Assembly (NCBI GenBank): GCA_026936335.1
Contig: JAPMXV010000034.1
Coordinates: forward strand, 310,001 to 374,000
Length of the DNA stretch: 64,000 nt
DNA from: Mantamonas sphyraenae
Lineage: Eukaryota > CRuMs > Mantamonadidae
Direction: 5' to 3'
The translations under genes and the position numbers were made by a program. The notes under the pieces are model-generated. The model was not told where the DNA came from. It worked only from the letters and a program-made list of their open reading frames with translations, and ran no database searches. Below, piece by piece: positions 19,965 through 31,238 of the stretch (within the stretch, counting starts at the first letter, position 1; each line of letters opens with the position of its first letter).

Positions 19965-20858
19965 ATGACCGACTGTGACTTTCTCCAGCCCTACAAGGTG
20001 GACGTGCCCGTCGACTCCCTGTTTTACGTGCCCGACTTTATCACCGCCGAGCAGGAGGACGACTTTGTGCGCGGCGTCACCTCGGCCCCAAAGCCAAAGT
20101 GGACCGTCCTCGCTCACAGACGCCTGCAAAACTGGGGCGGCAAACCAGCTGACAACAAGAAGAAACCGATGGTGGCTGTCGACCTGCCGCAGTGGCTGGC
20201 ATGGATGGCTGACCAGATGCAGAGCGACGGACTCTTTGAACACAAACCCAACCACGTCCTGGTCAACGAATACCAGCCTGGTGAGGGCATCATGCCGCAC
20301 ACAGACGGTCCCTACTTCCACCCACTCGTCACAATCATCTCACTCGGTTCCCCCTGCGTCATGGATTTCTACGCAGGCCGCCTGCGCAAGGAACGCACCG
20401 ATCTTCCCCAACCAAACGCCATCCAGGAGGAGCAGCACGACGACGACGACGACGACGACGACGATAGTCAGAGCCACACCATGGAATCCAGCGACAAAGA
20501 CGACCTGGAGCAGGTTCAGGAGGAGGAGGATGCATCCTCCTCCTCCTCCTCCTCCTCCGCCTCTTCCTCCAACTCCACCTCCACCAAACGCGTACCGCAA
20601 CGCCAATCTCGACCCGACTACATGTTTTCCATGGTGCTTCAACCTCGTTCCCTCCTCGTGTTTGGCGATGACGTGTACACAAAGTGTCTGCATGGCATCG
20701 AGGAGGCCGAAGAAGACGTTGTCACAGACGCCTACGTCAACTTGGACAACACCGGCGTGGCCGTGGGCGACACCATCCAACGTGACGTCGGACAGCCTCG
20801 CATTTCTCTCACCTACCGCTGGGTGCCCAACACCGTCAAGGTCAAGCTGCGGTTCTGA
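19965..20858 (+). CDS. ALKBH6: ALKBH6-type AlkB 2-oxoglutarate/Fe(II) dioxygenase
   Basis: A single exon of 297 residues. It starts with the ALKBH6 block VDSLFYVPDFITAEQEDDF and includes RRLQNWGG and NHVLVNEYQPGEGIMPHTDGPYFHPLV, containing the HxD iron ligands (HTD). SLGSPCVMDFY follows. The distal His lies in KCLHGIEE, and the 2OG-binding Arg in QPRISLTYRWV. Human ALKBH6 is about 238 residues. The extra length here is an acidic/Ser insertion of about 60 residues (D run, then S run, 20,400-20,600) placed between two core strands. The C-terminus RWVPNTVKVKLRF is family-like. The substrate in this organism is unknown. Confidence 0.93.
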   Translation: MTDCDFLQPYKVDVPVDSLFYVPDFITAEQEDDFVRGVTSAPKPKWTVLAHRRLQNWGGKPADNKKKPMVAVDLPQWLAWMADQMQSDGLFEHKPNHVLVNEYQPGEGIMPHTDGPYFHPLVTIISLGSPCVMDFYAGRLRKERTDLPQPNAIQEEQHDDDDDDDDDSQSHTMESSDKDDLEQVQEEEDASSSSSSSSASSSNSTSTKRVPQRQSRPDYMFSMVLQPRSLLVFGDDVYTKCLHGIEEAEEDVVTDAYVNLDNTGVAVGDTIQRDVGQPRISLTYRWVPNTVKVKLRF

Positions 20859-20930
20859 AGAAGCCGCAATGTCGAGTTTTTGTTTCCCTTTCGAAACCCC
20901 ATGTTGTGTCCCCAGACACGTCCCTGCGCG

Positions 20931-22799
20931 TCAAAATGTGCCCTTGCCATACTGGCCGTCTTCGGCGTTTGTTTGTAGGCGTGCCCCAATGATATTGAGC
21001 GCTGCAGGGTTGTGAAACTGCAGCGCGTAGTAGTCCACCTTTTGGCGCATCATCTTGGCGAAAAAGACGTCGTCCATAAAGGGCCTCTTTTCCATAAAAT
21101 CGCTCATAAAGGCACGCGCGTCAAGGAGCGCTGTGCGATCGTACCCGGTCACCTCCTGACACCTCTGCGTGCCCCACACGGCCGTGCACACTTCGTTAAA
21201 CGCCACCGCCGCAAGCATGCTCGGCCGATACTGCAGATACTCCACGTCCAGCACACACAAATCCAGAATAGACATCACGCTGACCAGCAGGTCCGCCCGA
21301 AAGTTGGGTGGCAACGGGTCGTGCGCACCACCTGCCTGTCCCACCTCCAGCAGGCCTCCGCTGCCAATCATGATGTCGTTCGACGCCCCACTGCCTCCAA
21401 TCGACCTGTTTCCTCCGTCTCGCCCGGAAAACTGAAGCTTGCGCTTGCGTTTGCCTGCGTGTGAGCTTGCCGTCGCCAACCTCGCGGCCCGCCTCAGGTA
21501 AAACTGCGCCCACGTGTACACTGTGATTGGTGTCAGGTGCCAGTTTAACCTGTGCATCATGAGACGTTCCATCTGTACAAGCTGTCCCATCGTGTATGCA
21601 CTGTCGGTGATCAGCGCATAGTCACGAATCGTCGGCGGGTAGATCTCTTCGATCTTGCTCGCGACAAACAGCGCCGTCACGCCAATCAGCTGCAGTTTGC
21701 TCTTGCCCACGTCGGGCACCGTGTCCAGGAACCGGTCCACAAAGTTTACCGCAAGGTGCATCGTCTCCCTGTGCAGCCTGTACTCCTCGCATACCTCCAT
21801 CATCCAGTCCACCAGGATGTACCGCATGCGTCGATTGATGTTACTCTGCTTCTCGTCGATGAAAGACGGCTCCGGCACGTAGTCCAGTTCCCGTGCAAAC
21901 ATCCAGTCCACGTGTTCTGCCTCTAGGCACTCCTCCCAGTACTCCGGCTTGCTCGGCAACCGGTTGTACTCGTCCATCCTCTCTCCCAACCCTCCCACAT
22001 GTACCACAAGCTCCCCTGGCGAGTTGTGCGACCCTGGCGACTCGCAGTCCACCTCAGCCAGCGCAGCGTGTTCCTCCTCTTCGTCTGCCAGCAGCTCCAG
22101 CGACAGCTGGTCTGTCGAATGTGTCCTCTCCATGGCTGCTCGGCGTGCCTGTCGGGTCAGTGCCGCTGCTGCCACGCCCCGATTGCTGCGGCTCAGTTTG
22201 CTGCTGCTGTCCACGCTGCCCACACTTTCCATAGACATGTCCAGGTTGCCCAGGCGCCCGCTGATGTCCATTGACGACGCAGACGAGACACTCGACACGT
22301 TGTGGTGCGTCGACGAACTGCCCACAGACGATGGCATGCCCACACTCGGCAATCCAAAGTCAGGCGACGAGTGGTCCGACGAATACTCCGTGCTCGATCC
22401 CGTGTGCGGCGCCTCCCGCATCCGCTGGAACGCGTCACTGGGTGTGCTCTGTGTCCATCCTCCAACATCCTCGCTCGCGCGTGCATATCGCTTTCTGCCC
22501 AGACTTGTCGCGCTGCCGCCCACAAACCCGTCCTGTTGCATCTCCATGTCCAAATCGTCCCGGAACGAGCCTTGCCCGTCGAGCTGATCACCTCGTCCTC
22601 GCTTTGTGCCACTCAACCGTCCTGCCTCAAACTGTGCTTCGCTTGTGTCTTCTCGTTTCTTCGGTGATCCGTAGCTGCCCCACTGTGCTGTTTCTGCCCC
22701 GCTGCTCCCGTGCTCAGTCGTCTGCAGCTCGATGTCCTGTGTTGGTTCGGCTTTCGCGCGCTTTTCTTTCGCGCCCTCGCGAAAGTTGAAGAAGCTCAT
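20931..22799 (-). CDS. E-type cyclin
   Basis: A single exon of 622 residues starting MSFFNFREGAKEKRAKAE. The N-terminal 330 residues are Ser-rich and disordered. The cyclin box follows: YWEECLEAE, then MRYILVDWMMEVCEEYRLHRE (the MRAIL-type helix), LAVNFVDRFLD, KLQLIGVTALFVASKIEEIYPP. The second fold has SILDLCVLDVEYLQYRPSMLAA, which mirrors cyclin E LDLCVLDVD and sets it apart from A and B types. Cyclin E with CDK2 drives S-phase entry. A 30-residue Ser/Gly insertion follows YLRRAARL. Two consensus E2F sites lie 113-141 bp upstream of the ATG. The ends of the cyclin fold (SGY-like VTGYDRTALLDARAF) are intact. Confidence 0.88.
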   Translation of the reverse strand: MSFFNFREGAKEKRAKAEPTQDIELQTTEHGSSGAETAQWGSYGSPKKREDTSEAQFEAGRLSGTKRGRGDQLDGQGSFRDDLDMEMQQDGFVGGSATSLGRKRYARASEDVGGWTQSTPSDAFQRMREAPHTGSSTEYSSDHSSPDFGLPSVGMPSSVGSSSTHHNVSSVSSASSMDISGRLGNLDMSMESVGSVDSSSKLSRSNRGVAAAALTRQARRAAMERTHSTDQLSLELLADEEEEHAALAEVDCESPGSHNSPGELVVHVGGLGERMDEYNRLPSKPEYWEECLEAEHVDWMFARELDYVPEPSFIDEKQSNINRRMRYILVDWMMEVCEEYRLHRETMHLAVNFVDRFLDTVPDVGKSKLQLIGVTALFVASKIEEIYPPTIRDYALITDSAYTMGQLVQMERLMMHRLNWHLTPITVYTWAQFYLRRAARLATASSHAGKRKRKLQFSGRDGGNRSIGGSGASNDIMIGSGGLLEVGQAGGAHDPLPPNFRADLLVSVMSILDLCVLDVEYLQYRPSMLAAVAFNEVCTAVWGTQRCQEVTGYDRTALLDARAFMSDFMEKRPFMDDVFFAKMMRQKVDYYALQFHNPAALNIIGARLQTNAEDGQYGKGTF

Positions 22800-22911
22800 C
22801 CTGTGTCTATGTACGTCCTCCCTGCTCCTTCTATGCACCCCACATCCCATTTCGTCGCCCCAACGGCGCCCGCACGACTCTGTGTCAGTCCCAGCCCGCG
22901 CCGCCCGCGCT

Positions 22912-22919
22912 TTTCGCGC
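22912..22919 (+). promoter_or_regulatory. E2F consensus site TTTCGCGC upstream of cyclin E
   Basis: It matches TTTSSCGC exactly and lies 113 bp upstream of the minus-strand cyclin E ATG. E2F binds such sites in cyclin E promoters of animals and other lineages; use here is inferred. Confidence 0.55.
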
Positions 22920-22931
22920 CTTGTCGAAAAA

Positions 22932-22939
22932 TTTGGCGC
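22932..22939 (+). promoter_or_regulatory. E2F consensus site TTTGGCGC upstream of cyclin E
   Basis: A second exact TTTSSCGC match, 12 bp from the first. It is embedded in ATTTGGCGCCAAT, so the core GGCGCC is palindromic and can be read on both strands. Confidence 0.6.
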
Positions 22940-23283
22940 CAATCCTCGGCCCCTAGCCTCCACGCCTGCCACAGACATATCTGCGCCCTCTGCGTGCGTG
23001 TACCACCTTCCCTATGGATGATGAAGCATGCACGCAAGGTCTGGTGGCGCTGCTAGTCTCACCGCATGGCCGCCGTTGTCACCTACCTGCCGGTCGACTG
23101 CCTGTTGTGTTGGCCGGCAATGGGCAGCCTCTGCGATCGCTGTTTGCCAAAACAGCCTTGCATCGTTGGAGTTGGGGACCGGGTGTATGCGACGGACAAG
23201 CAGTGGGCCTCTTTGCAGCTGTGTAGAGTGCTTTTGCGGAACGGCAAGCGAGACGACTGCGCCGGCTCGGCCACGACGAAAAC

Positions 23284-23976
23284 ATGGAGGACGATACCCC
23301 AGTGTGCCGCTTCTATGCCCAGGGAATCTGCAATAGAGGGGAAGAGTGCAAGTTTAGACACGTGGACGGCCTAACAGCCGGCCCGTGGTCGCGCAAGGAG
23401 CGCAAGAAGAAGCGCAAGGAGAGCCGCGAGGCAAAACAGGGCCAAACGCAGGAGGCCAGCGGGGCCCAAACGACAAGCTCGACCGCCCAGCCGTCGTCAA
23501 AGCGCAGCGCGCAGCGCAGAAAGAGGAAGAAGAAGACCAATGGCAACAACAGCAACAATGGCAACATTGTCACCAGCGTAGGCGGCGTGGGCGGCGCCGC
23601 AAACATCGTGCCCCTTCAAGCAGAGGGCAGGGAATTGTGCAAATTTTACGTGCGGGGTTTTTGCCGCAATGGCGACAACTGCCCCTACGTCCACCCAGAC
23701 CTCAGCGTGGGCCCCGTTTTCTTCTCGCAGCCCATCCCGCTGGACACGCGCACCGTGCCCTGCTCCTTTTTCCAGAAGGGCGTGTGCACAAAGGGCGACC
23801 AGTGCAGATTCGCACACGTCCTCATCAACAACACCACTTCCAGCACCACCGAGTCCGCCAAGGACGAATCCACCACAGAAGTTTCCGCCTCGGAAGCACA
23901 GAATGACACCAGCAACAGCAGCGAAACCACCAGCACCAGCACCAGCACCACAACTGAAGACGAGAACGACGCCTGA
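23284..23976 (+). CDS. Triple CCCH zinc-finger protein, probable RNA-binding
   Basis: A single exon of 230 residues. Three fingers with identical CX7CX5CX3H spacing are seen: CRFYAQGICNRGEECKFRH (residues 8-26), CKFYVRGFCRNGDNCPYVH (about 119-137) and CSFFQKGVCTKGDQCRFAH (about 160-178). Between fingers 1 and 2 is a strongly basic KERKKKRKES / RRKRKKK region, a likely nuclear signal. The C-terminus is Ser/Thr-rich. The finger type resembles makorin and CPSF30/YTH1 families, but there is no RING, so makorin is excluded within this frame. RNA binding is inferred from the finger spacing. The start could lie upstream if the 23066 frame is a spliced first exon. Confidence 0.75.
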   Translation: MEDDTPVCRFYAQGICNRGEECKFRHVDGLTAGPWSRKERKKKRKESREAKQGQTQEASGAQTTSSTAQPSSKRSAQRRKRKKKTNGNNSNNGNIVTSVGGVGGAANIVPLQAEGRELCKFYVRGFCRNGDNCPYVHPDLSVGPVFFSQPIPLDTRTVPCSFFQKGVCTKGDQCRFAHVLINNTTSSTTESAKDESTTEVSASEAQNDTSNSSETTSTSTSTTTEDENDA

Positions 23977-24090
23977 GAGGGCAAAAAACCCGCCGCTTCT
24001 TTTCTTCCGCCCCTCCCGCCACTTGCTGCTCACTCGACCACCGCACCCTGCCACACTGATCCCCATAACGTGGGGCGTCTTGCGCAGTCC

Positions 24091-26815
24091 TCACACATTC
24101 GCTCGCAAAGTTTGGTTGCTGCGTGTCGACTGCGACACCACTTCTTGCGGCACCCGATGCTCCAGCCACAGCCGTTCCAACGCTGCATACCGTTCGTGCG
24201 ACAGCATCAACGGACGGCCACGTTTCAGGCCTGCATCCTCTTCGCCCCACTCATCCACGTACGGCGATCTCCAGAAACAACCACGGCCACGGTGCAACAG
24301 GATCACCGACGAGTGCCGGATCAGAATGTAGATGCCGATGCCTTCGCCGCACGTCTTGGCATGCGACGTGCACTCGCCCACAGTCACCCCGTCTTCGTTT
24401 ACCGTCTGGCAGCATGGTGTGGCTGCACACACCACCTCGCCACACAACAGGCACAGGCAAGGTTCGCTCGGCACCTGCATGCACTGTGTGCACTTCTGCT
24501 CCAGATAGCGCTGATAGATGCCCTGGTGGTACTTTTGCGGCAGTGCAATCAGAGATACGGGCAAAGAAGGCGACATAAGCGGCAGGATCGACTCCACCTC
24601 GCTCACCAGCTCGTGATCTCCCTCTTCGCCAGACATGGCCCGCCCTCCCTGCTCCAGCCACTTCCGAATTTCATACTGCTTCACCACCATCAGGTCTCGC
24701 ATCCACGTCTGCATGCAAGTCGACAATTCCTCTGCCACCGAGAGCTCAAACAGCGCCTCCACGCTCGGCAGCTCGTAGAAGCGTGCAAACCGTTCCAGCT
24801 GCTCCATCCACTCAGAGCTCACGCTGTGATCTTTCTGTTGCGCACACAACACCTCCAGTTGCTCTACCAGCGCACACGGCTCCGTACTTGCAACCGTCGG
24901 CACCTCTTGGTTGAACAGGCACGTGTACAGAAGCGACGCCCTGCGCAGGAATGGCATCGCGAGGATCACACTCAACACTTGCACACGCTCCATCTGCACC
25001 GAACTCGGTTGTCCTCCATTCAGTGCCACAAACAGCTGCCCCAGCGAACGCGGCACCCCACGGCCAGCTTGTCGCTGCCGTCGCCTGCCTGCTGGCCGCT
25101 TGCCACTGCCAGGTAGGCCACGGCCTGCGTGACCACAGCTGCAAACAGCAACTTGATCAGATGGCGCACGTGCGCTCGCGTCGCAGGCGTGTCGTCAAGC
25201 AGCAGCACACGCGTGAGCGCGGAAAACATGTCGTGCGACAGAAACGGCACATGCAGCATGTTGCTCAACTGGCTGGCATTGATCATGGACAGTACGTCAT
25301 CTTTGCGGCCTGCCCATCCGTACAGAGACAGTTGCACAAACTGCAGCTGCCTGCGCACTCCCAGCACATCCACCCTCACGTCTGTCTCGGTGGACTCCCC
25401 GTCTGTACTCTCCCTCTGCTTGTCTGTGTAATGAGCAGTCATGCTCTGCACCGCACGCAGTAGCACATGCATGTTGCTCCTGTCCTTTGCGCTGATCTTG
25501 CTCCCTGCGTCTGCCGTCTTTTCCAACGCCGCAATCGACGCACTCACCGTGTTGCACAGCACCACAATGCTCTCGTTCTCCATCTGCGCCGTGCTAACAC
25601 TCGATGTGTTTTGCAAATCATTCAACACTGTGTGTGCACGGCTCACAAGTCGCGAAAGCGCGTCGTCCAGCTTCACACTCACCTGTCGCTTCTCCTGGCC
25701 TTGCTCATCCTTTTCTCCTTCGCGGTTGCTACTCGACGACTTTGAGTTGCTGCCAGCCGTCTCTGTGTCCATGGCGTCTTTCCCCGCCGCCGCTGCACCC
25801 GCCTGTGCAATTTCTTCCACAATGCTCGCCAAGACTCTCCTGTTGCAGGCCTAGCCAAGTACCAAACGACTGGTTTTCGTCTGCATCGCCACGTGAAGGC
25901 ATGTAAAGATCCTCGTAGGGCGAATACGTAAACGGAACCAACGTGTTGGACAGCTTGCGGCAGATCGGACACAGAAACTCGCCGTTGTTCAAGTTCACGA
26001 GACGGCTGCCTTCAAACGAGCGTCCGCTCAGATGTCGCTGCAACAGAGAGCCAAAGTACCGGTCGAAGCAGTCCACGTGCACCTGGTGGCCACAGAACTG
26101 GGTGTGGATCCCTGCGTTTTCGTTCACGTTGAACCACAGCTGTTCGATCAGAGCCTGCGTGTGCTTCTCAGCCGTGTCTGTTCCTTGGCCCAACACCTCT
26201 TCATCGTCTCCTCCTACACCTGCAATCGCTCCGGAGCTGCTTTCGCCTTCGCCATCCTCCCCAGTCCCAAGGTCTTCGTCGCGCGAGTTCATGCGACGCA
26301 ACCGGTCCAACAGACTGGACATTGTCATTGTCACGCCTCGTCCTTGCACATGTGCGTCTTCTTCTCTTCCTTCTTCCTCGCCTCCGTATGCACTCGAGTC
26401 ATCTCCCTCTTCTGCACTCTGGTACGCCGAGTCGTGCGACGAGGAAGATGACAGCGAACGCGACCTGTGCGCCAGGCCATCCATGCTGCTCTCGCTCTCG
26501 GGCTCTCCCTGCTGCTGCTCCAGCTCAGGCTCGTCCATTCCCAGCTCGTCACCCGAGTGTGCCTTGTTGCGGCTGCTCCTTCGGCTGCTGTTGCTGCTGC
26601 TTGTGCTGCTCGAGCTGTTGCTCTCCTTGCCATCCTGGTTCATCAGCGACTCGGACGCCTGCTCCGCCACAATCATCTTGACCCGTCGCCGCATTTTGTA
26701 CACATGCATCTTGCGCTTCCTTCCGGTCATCGTGCCTCCACCTACGCCTGCGTCACTCACTGCCATCTTGCCCTTCATCACGGACTCTCCGATGCCACCC
26801 GACGTGCTGCTACTG

Positions 26816-26848
<33 letters not shown>

Positions 26849-29800
26849 TTGTTTCCAACGCCCAGCAGCACCGAGCCTGCTTCCACTCCTCCAGCGACCT
26901 CGTTCAGGCTGCTTGTCTCGCTGAGGTTGCCCTCGTCCACACTGTGCTCCACAATCGGCAGCAGCGTCGACGAGCTCTGCACAAACGACACCAGTGCCAA
27001 CGGGCGAGACGACAAGTCGTCCATGCCCATGTCTTCGTCGCCCTCGCGACACAGCGCACACACCATCTCGTGCTCATAGTACTCCTCGCCTCCCAGCTGC
27101 ATCATCGAGTTGGCCCGCTCTGCCGCTTCAGCACGCTCTTTGCCCGGTTCGTTCTCGTTCTTGCTTGCAAACCGGTCTCGCTGGTTCGCAAACTGCGCCA
27201 AGATTGCCTGCTGCCGTTTGCGTGCTTGCAGCTTGGCTCGTTCTTTGTCGTCCATCCCTTTCAGATCCTCTTCTGCGTCACCCGCTGGCTCAAATTTGTT
27301 CCTGTACAGCTGCGCAGCCACCTCCGAGTGCTCCGCCAGCAACTGCACAATGCACTTGGCCATCAGTTGGTGGTCTTCCGCCACTCCTTCCAGGTCGTAC
27401 AGGTCCAGCAACATCGAGGCCACCGAGCAGTCTTCCATTTTGTCCAGCGTTCCCATCTTGTCCAGCGATCCGTCGTTCTTGGACGATGCCATGTCCCGAA
27501 TCGTCGACAGAAAGCTGCCGAAACCCCGGCCTGTTCCCTCGCCCTGATGCGGCTGCTGCAGTTGCAGCAGATTCTGCAGCAGAGAAAGCGACGACTCCGG
27601 TGTCGCCAGCTCAAACTCCGAGTCCTCATCCTCGTCGCTCGACATAAACTCTTCCTCATCTGCTACATGCTCGGCTCCTTCCGCTGCGCTGCTGTTGTCC
27701 ACAATCGCAAAGCCGTCGACGTCCATCTGATCCTCGATGCCGCCGCCCGACTCGCTCCCGTCACTCGTGGTTGTGCGACCAATAGCACTGCTGCTGGACG
27801 ATGCTGCAGCGCTCGAGTCGGCTGTGGCATCCGAGGAAAGTTCGTCGCCGCCAACAGAGTCAACGCTTTCGCCACGCAACACATTGCGTGCATGCAACAT
27901 GGAGCCTGTGCGCGGACGGCGCAAAGGCATGGCCAAGTTCATGGCTAGGTTGCGTACGCTCTGGGCTTCGTCCACTTGGCGTGCAGCTGATTCTTCGTCG
28001 TCGCCGTTGTACTGGGCCGTGTGCAGGCTCGTGATCAGCAACTGCAGCACCACTGTCAGCAATGTGTCTGACACCATCGGGGACGTCGGCTCGTGAAGAT
28101 AGTGCATGAGTATCGAGTACACAAGGTGGTGCACCAGCTTGCTCCTCAGCAGATCCCGCAGATTGGCAAACGCAGGTCCGTGCGCTTCACGGCATGCGTT
28201 GAAAACAGGCCATTCCTTCAAGGCCTGTTCCTCCAGCTGTGCTGCGTTGTTCTGCTTGCCCTTCTTCTTGCCCTTGCCGCCGCCCCCCTCCTGGATCTCC
28301 GCACGATACCTCTTTGCGTGCCGTTGGTACTGCTCTTCCGCACGCTGCGCAATGTCCCACGTCATGTGCACGTAGTAGGGGTTGTACTCCTGCCAGCACT
28401 CCTTCTTCAGCCGGTATCGCTCAGCTTCCAGAGCATTGGAGCCCGTGCGGACGCCGATTTCCGCAAGCACGTCGTTCAGGCGCGGATGTGCGGCCATGCT
28501 CTTGGGCAGCAGCTTCAACAGTTGACTGTGTGTGTACTCGTGCACAGACAGCAGGTGTACAAGCTCCGTGCGAATAAGCTCCTCCTCCCTGTGTGCCGTC
28601 GTCAGGCTCGTGTTGACAGCAAGCTGCACCAGCAGACGCAGGCAGTCCTCGGCCAGAGAGCACCTGCGCTCCAGCTTCTCTGTGTTTTCGTCCCACTTGC
28701 CCGCACGAGTCATGTCCAGAAGCTCTTCGCTCCACGTGCGCAGGCCGTAGCGTTGCAGCAGGATGAACAGCGTGTGGTCGGCCTCCAGCTGCGCAGCCAC
28801 ACACTGCAGGAAAAAGTAGTCCATGTTCATGGCGTACTCCAGGCAGTGGATAGTGCGGTACATCGAGTGCATGTTCACGAACGAGCTCCCGTTGCGCCTG
28901 CACATCCCGGCACGCGCCTGTGCTCGCTGCACCTGGATCCGAAGCGGATGTTCAATCCACTTGACCAACGTTTCTGTCACTGGCCGCTCGCTGCCAAACA
29001 CAACTTCTTGAAAGTCTTTCATAGCGTAGCCGGGCCAGTGGTGACTCAGAATCTGCACCACGTGGGCGAGGACCCGGTGGAGGGGCACATGCATCGATAC
29101 AGCCCCACGGCTCATCGAGAATTGCGACACCGGCATGCCCACCTTGGACAGCATGGCCCCTCCAGCGAGACGTCGTACGTGCGTGCGTGCAAACAGGTTG
29201 AAATTGTGCCGCACGGGCACGGCCGAGGAGACCTGAAAGTCGCACCCTTCAGACCAGTCCCACAGCTCGTCCGCACAGATTCGAAGCGCCTGCTCCGTCA
29301 TCTCCTTGAGCTGTGCGTACTCCTGAGATGAAGTGTCTGTCAGCAACGCCTGCGTGTCCTCATCTTTCAGTGTATCCAGCATCCAGGCAAACACCTTGGG
29401 CAGGTTGCTCATCAGCTCAATCTCCCAGTTGTATGCACCTGTCCAGCCTTGGTTCTCCTCGTGGCCGCTTGTGCGCCGTGCTACCGGATTGCAGTTCTGC
29501 ATCAGGCTGCACAGCGACACCCACTCGCCCAGCAGTTCGGGGCACTCGTCCAGGATGAAGCGAGACAGCGCAGGATGGTGCATGCTGTAGTTGAAGTCGT
29601 GCGACAGACGCCAGTATGTGCGCTTGGCCAGGATCGGATCCAGCGGATTCACAACCAGTTGCTGTGTTTCCTGCGACAACGTCGCCGTCGCTGTGAACAC
29701 AGAGTGCATGCCGCAGATCAGCTTGTGCAGAAGAAGCTCCTCACGCGCCATCACAGGCATGACAATGGGCACTGTGAACACCTGCACCGCAAAGCTGGGC

Positions 29801-30006
29801 AGGTCGCATTCGTCCGGGATAGGCGCAGGCTGTCGCAGCCGCACTCGTTCCACAAACATGTCGTAACAGCGCGCAAACTGACGCGTGAACCGCAGCTTGA
29901 AATACATGTCTGTCAATTGCTTGTAGTACAGGTCGTGAAAGGCATATGCCACCAGCTCCGACACTGTGTGCATAGTAAACAGTTGGTACAGGATCGTTTC
30001 CGGCTC

Positions 30007-30040
<34 letters not shown>

Positions 30041-31201
30041 TCATTGCTCGCGTTGCTTCCACGTTGTTTTGGGTCAGCGAGTGTGTTGGATGTGGAGATG
30101 GACGAGGACGACGCGTCGTTGCTGTGGCCTTCTTCGTCGTCGGCGGCTGAGGAGAGAGCCCAGGACGACGTCGTGGTGGAGGGTGCGCCGTGCTCGGCGG
30201 GAGGTGTCCATTGAGAGTCGACGGTGAGGCCCAGTGGGTCTGCGTCTGGAGAAAGCAGGGCCACAGATACCATGCGTACGTAGATGGAGCCCTGGTTGAC
30301 AACAAAGATGAGCCAGCGGACGAGTTGTTCCGCACGGCTCTCCAGCACAGCACGCTCCGTCTCTGTCTCTCCCATCTGTTCCAATTGCCTGAGATAGTCG
30401 CGTAGCACCGTGAGCACTGTGTGGATGACCACGAGCATGTGCCGAGTGATGGCCCGCGGCACGTTCTGCAGCGGGTTCGCCGCGTCGTCCGGTCCCTGAT
30501 GGTCTTTGCAACACCCGGATTTGTTCCAGGCCTCTGTATCACCACAGTCACACACTCCGCCACCAGTGCGGATCATTCGGTCTGCACACGTGTCCACGCG
30601 CGAGTCAGCGGAACATTCCTCCGGTTCAACCAGCCCTCGCTCATTTCGCCCCTCCTTCCACCTTCCCTAACGTACAATCGTGGCCCTCGTGGTCACCGTT
30701 GTTGAAGCAAGGGATACAAATGGCACTGTGGATCGCCCAGGAAGAGGTCAGCAGCATGCTTCCACCGCGCGTGCGACCTGCTTCGTCTCGGTGTTTGTGC
30801 ACCTCTCCTGGACATGCGGAAACACGCCTCGCACCGGGTCAAACGTACCATGTTGGGTCGCGCTCACAAGTGATACACTTGTACGCAATGTCACCAGGCT
30901 GCCACACCTTGCCACACACGCCCATGGGGATTCCATAGTCGCTTGCAAGTTGCTGCAAGATCTGTTCCGCCTGAGCACCCTTTGCTGCCAGCTGTTCTTT
31001 GCCTACGCCCATCCAGCCTTCTGCGTCTTCATCTGGACACAGGTACACACGAAGCAACCATCCGATCTTCTCTTGGTCCTTGAGCTCCAGGATGGTCTGC
31101 ACGACGTCCTGTTCCTGCATCGTTGGGTTGCCTCTCTTTGCGAGCCCACAGTCAAGATCCTGCTGCAGCTGCTGCTCCACATCCCCGCGCCAAAAAACCA
31201 T
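24091..31201 (-). CDS. UBR1/2-type N-recognin E3 ubiquitin ligase
   Basis: This enzyme recognises N-degrons and ubiquitinates them with RAD6-type E2s. Exons are 31201-30849, 30725-30676, and from 30581. The three join into a full UBR box: VCGKVWQPGDIAYKC, CERDPT-CAICIPCFNNGDHEGHD-YRMIRTGGGVCDCGDTEAW. The large central region contains helical UBR blocks. The RING has CALC (near 27055), then FCGHQVHVDCF (near 26090) and FLCPICRKLSNT (near 25965). The C-terminal UBR cap has CLCLLCGEVVC, GEGIGIYILI and SPYVDEWGEEDAGLKRG, ending NQTL as in human UBR2. The reading frame breaks near 25825 and again near 25040, inside conserved sequence. The ATG is 37 bp from the upstream NDUFAF2 stop. Confidence 0.92.
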
Positions 31202-31238
31202 TCGTTCATTGCATTCTGTGTGTTCCGAGTGGCTCCTG

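Larger units (their letters stand above)
22800..23283. promoter_or_regulatory. 484-bp divergent region between cyclin E and the CCCH protein, with an upstream ORF
   Basis: This is the longest gene-free non-intronic stretch in the window. It holds two E2F-like sites on the cyclin side. On the plus side, an ATG-started frame at 23066 has 102 codons (Cys-rich start, no close family seen) and overlaps the CCCH start in another frame. It could be an upstream ORF, a missed first exon, or chance. Confidence 0.5.

Noticed and set aside
23066-23374. 102-codon Cys-rich frame upstream of the CCCH gene
   Set aside because: No family, no splice site joining it to the CCCH frame, and it overlaps that gene in another frame. 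Kept only as a possible upstream ORF.
26467-29331. Plus-strand open frames of 412-493 codons
   Set aside because: Shadows of the UBR gene. They have no domains and are His/Gln/Arg-rich in the way expected for antisense frames.
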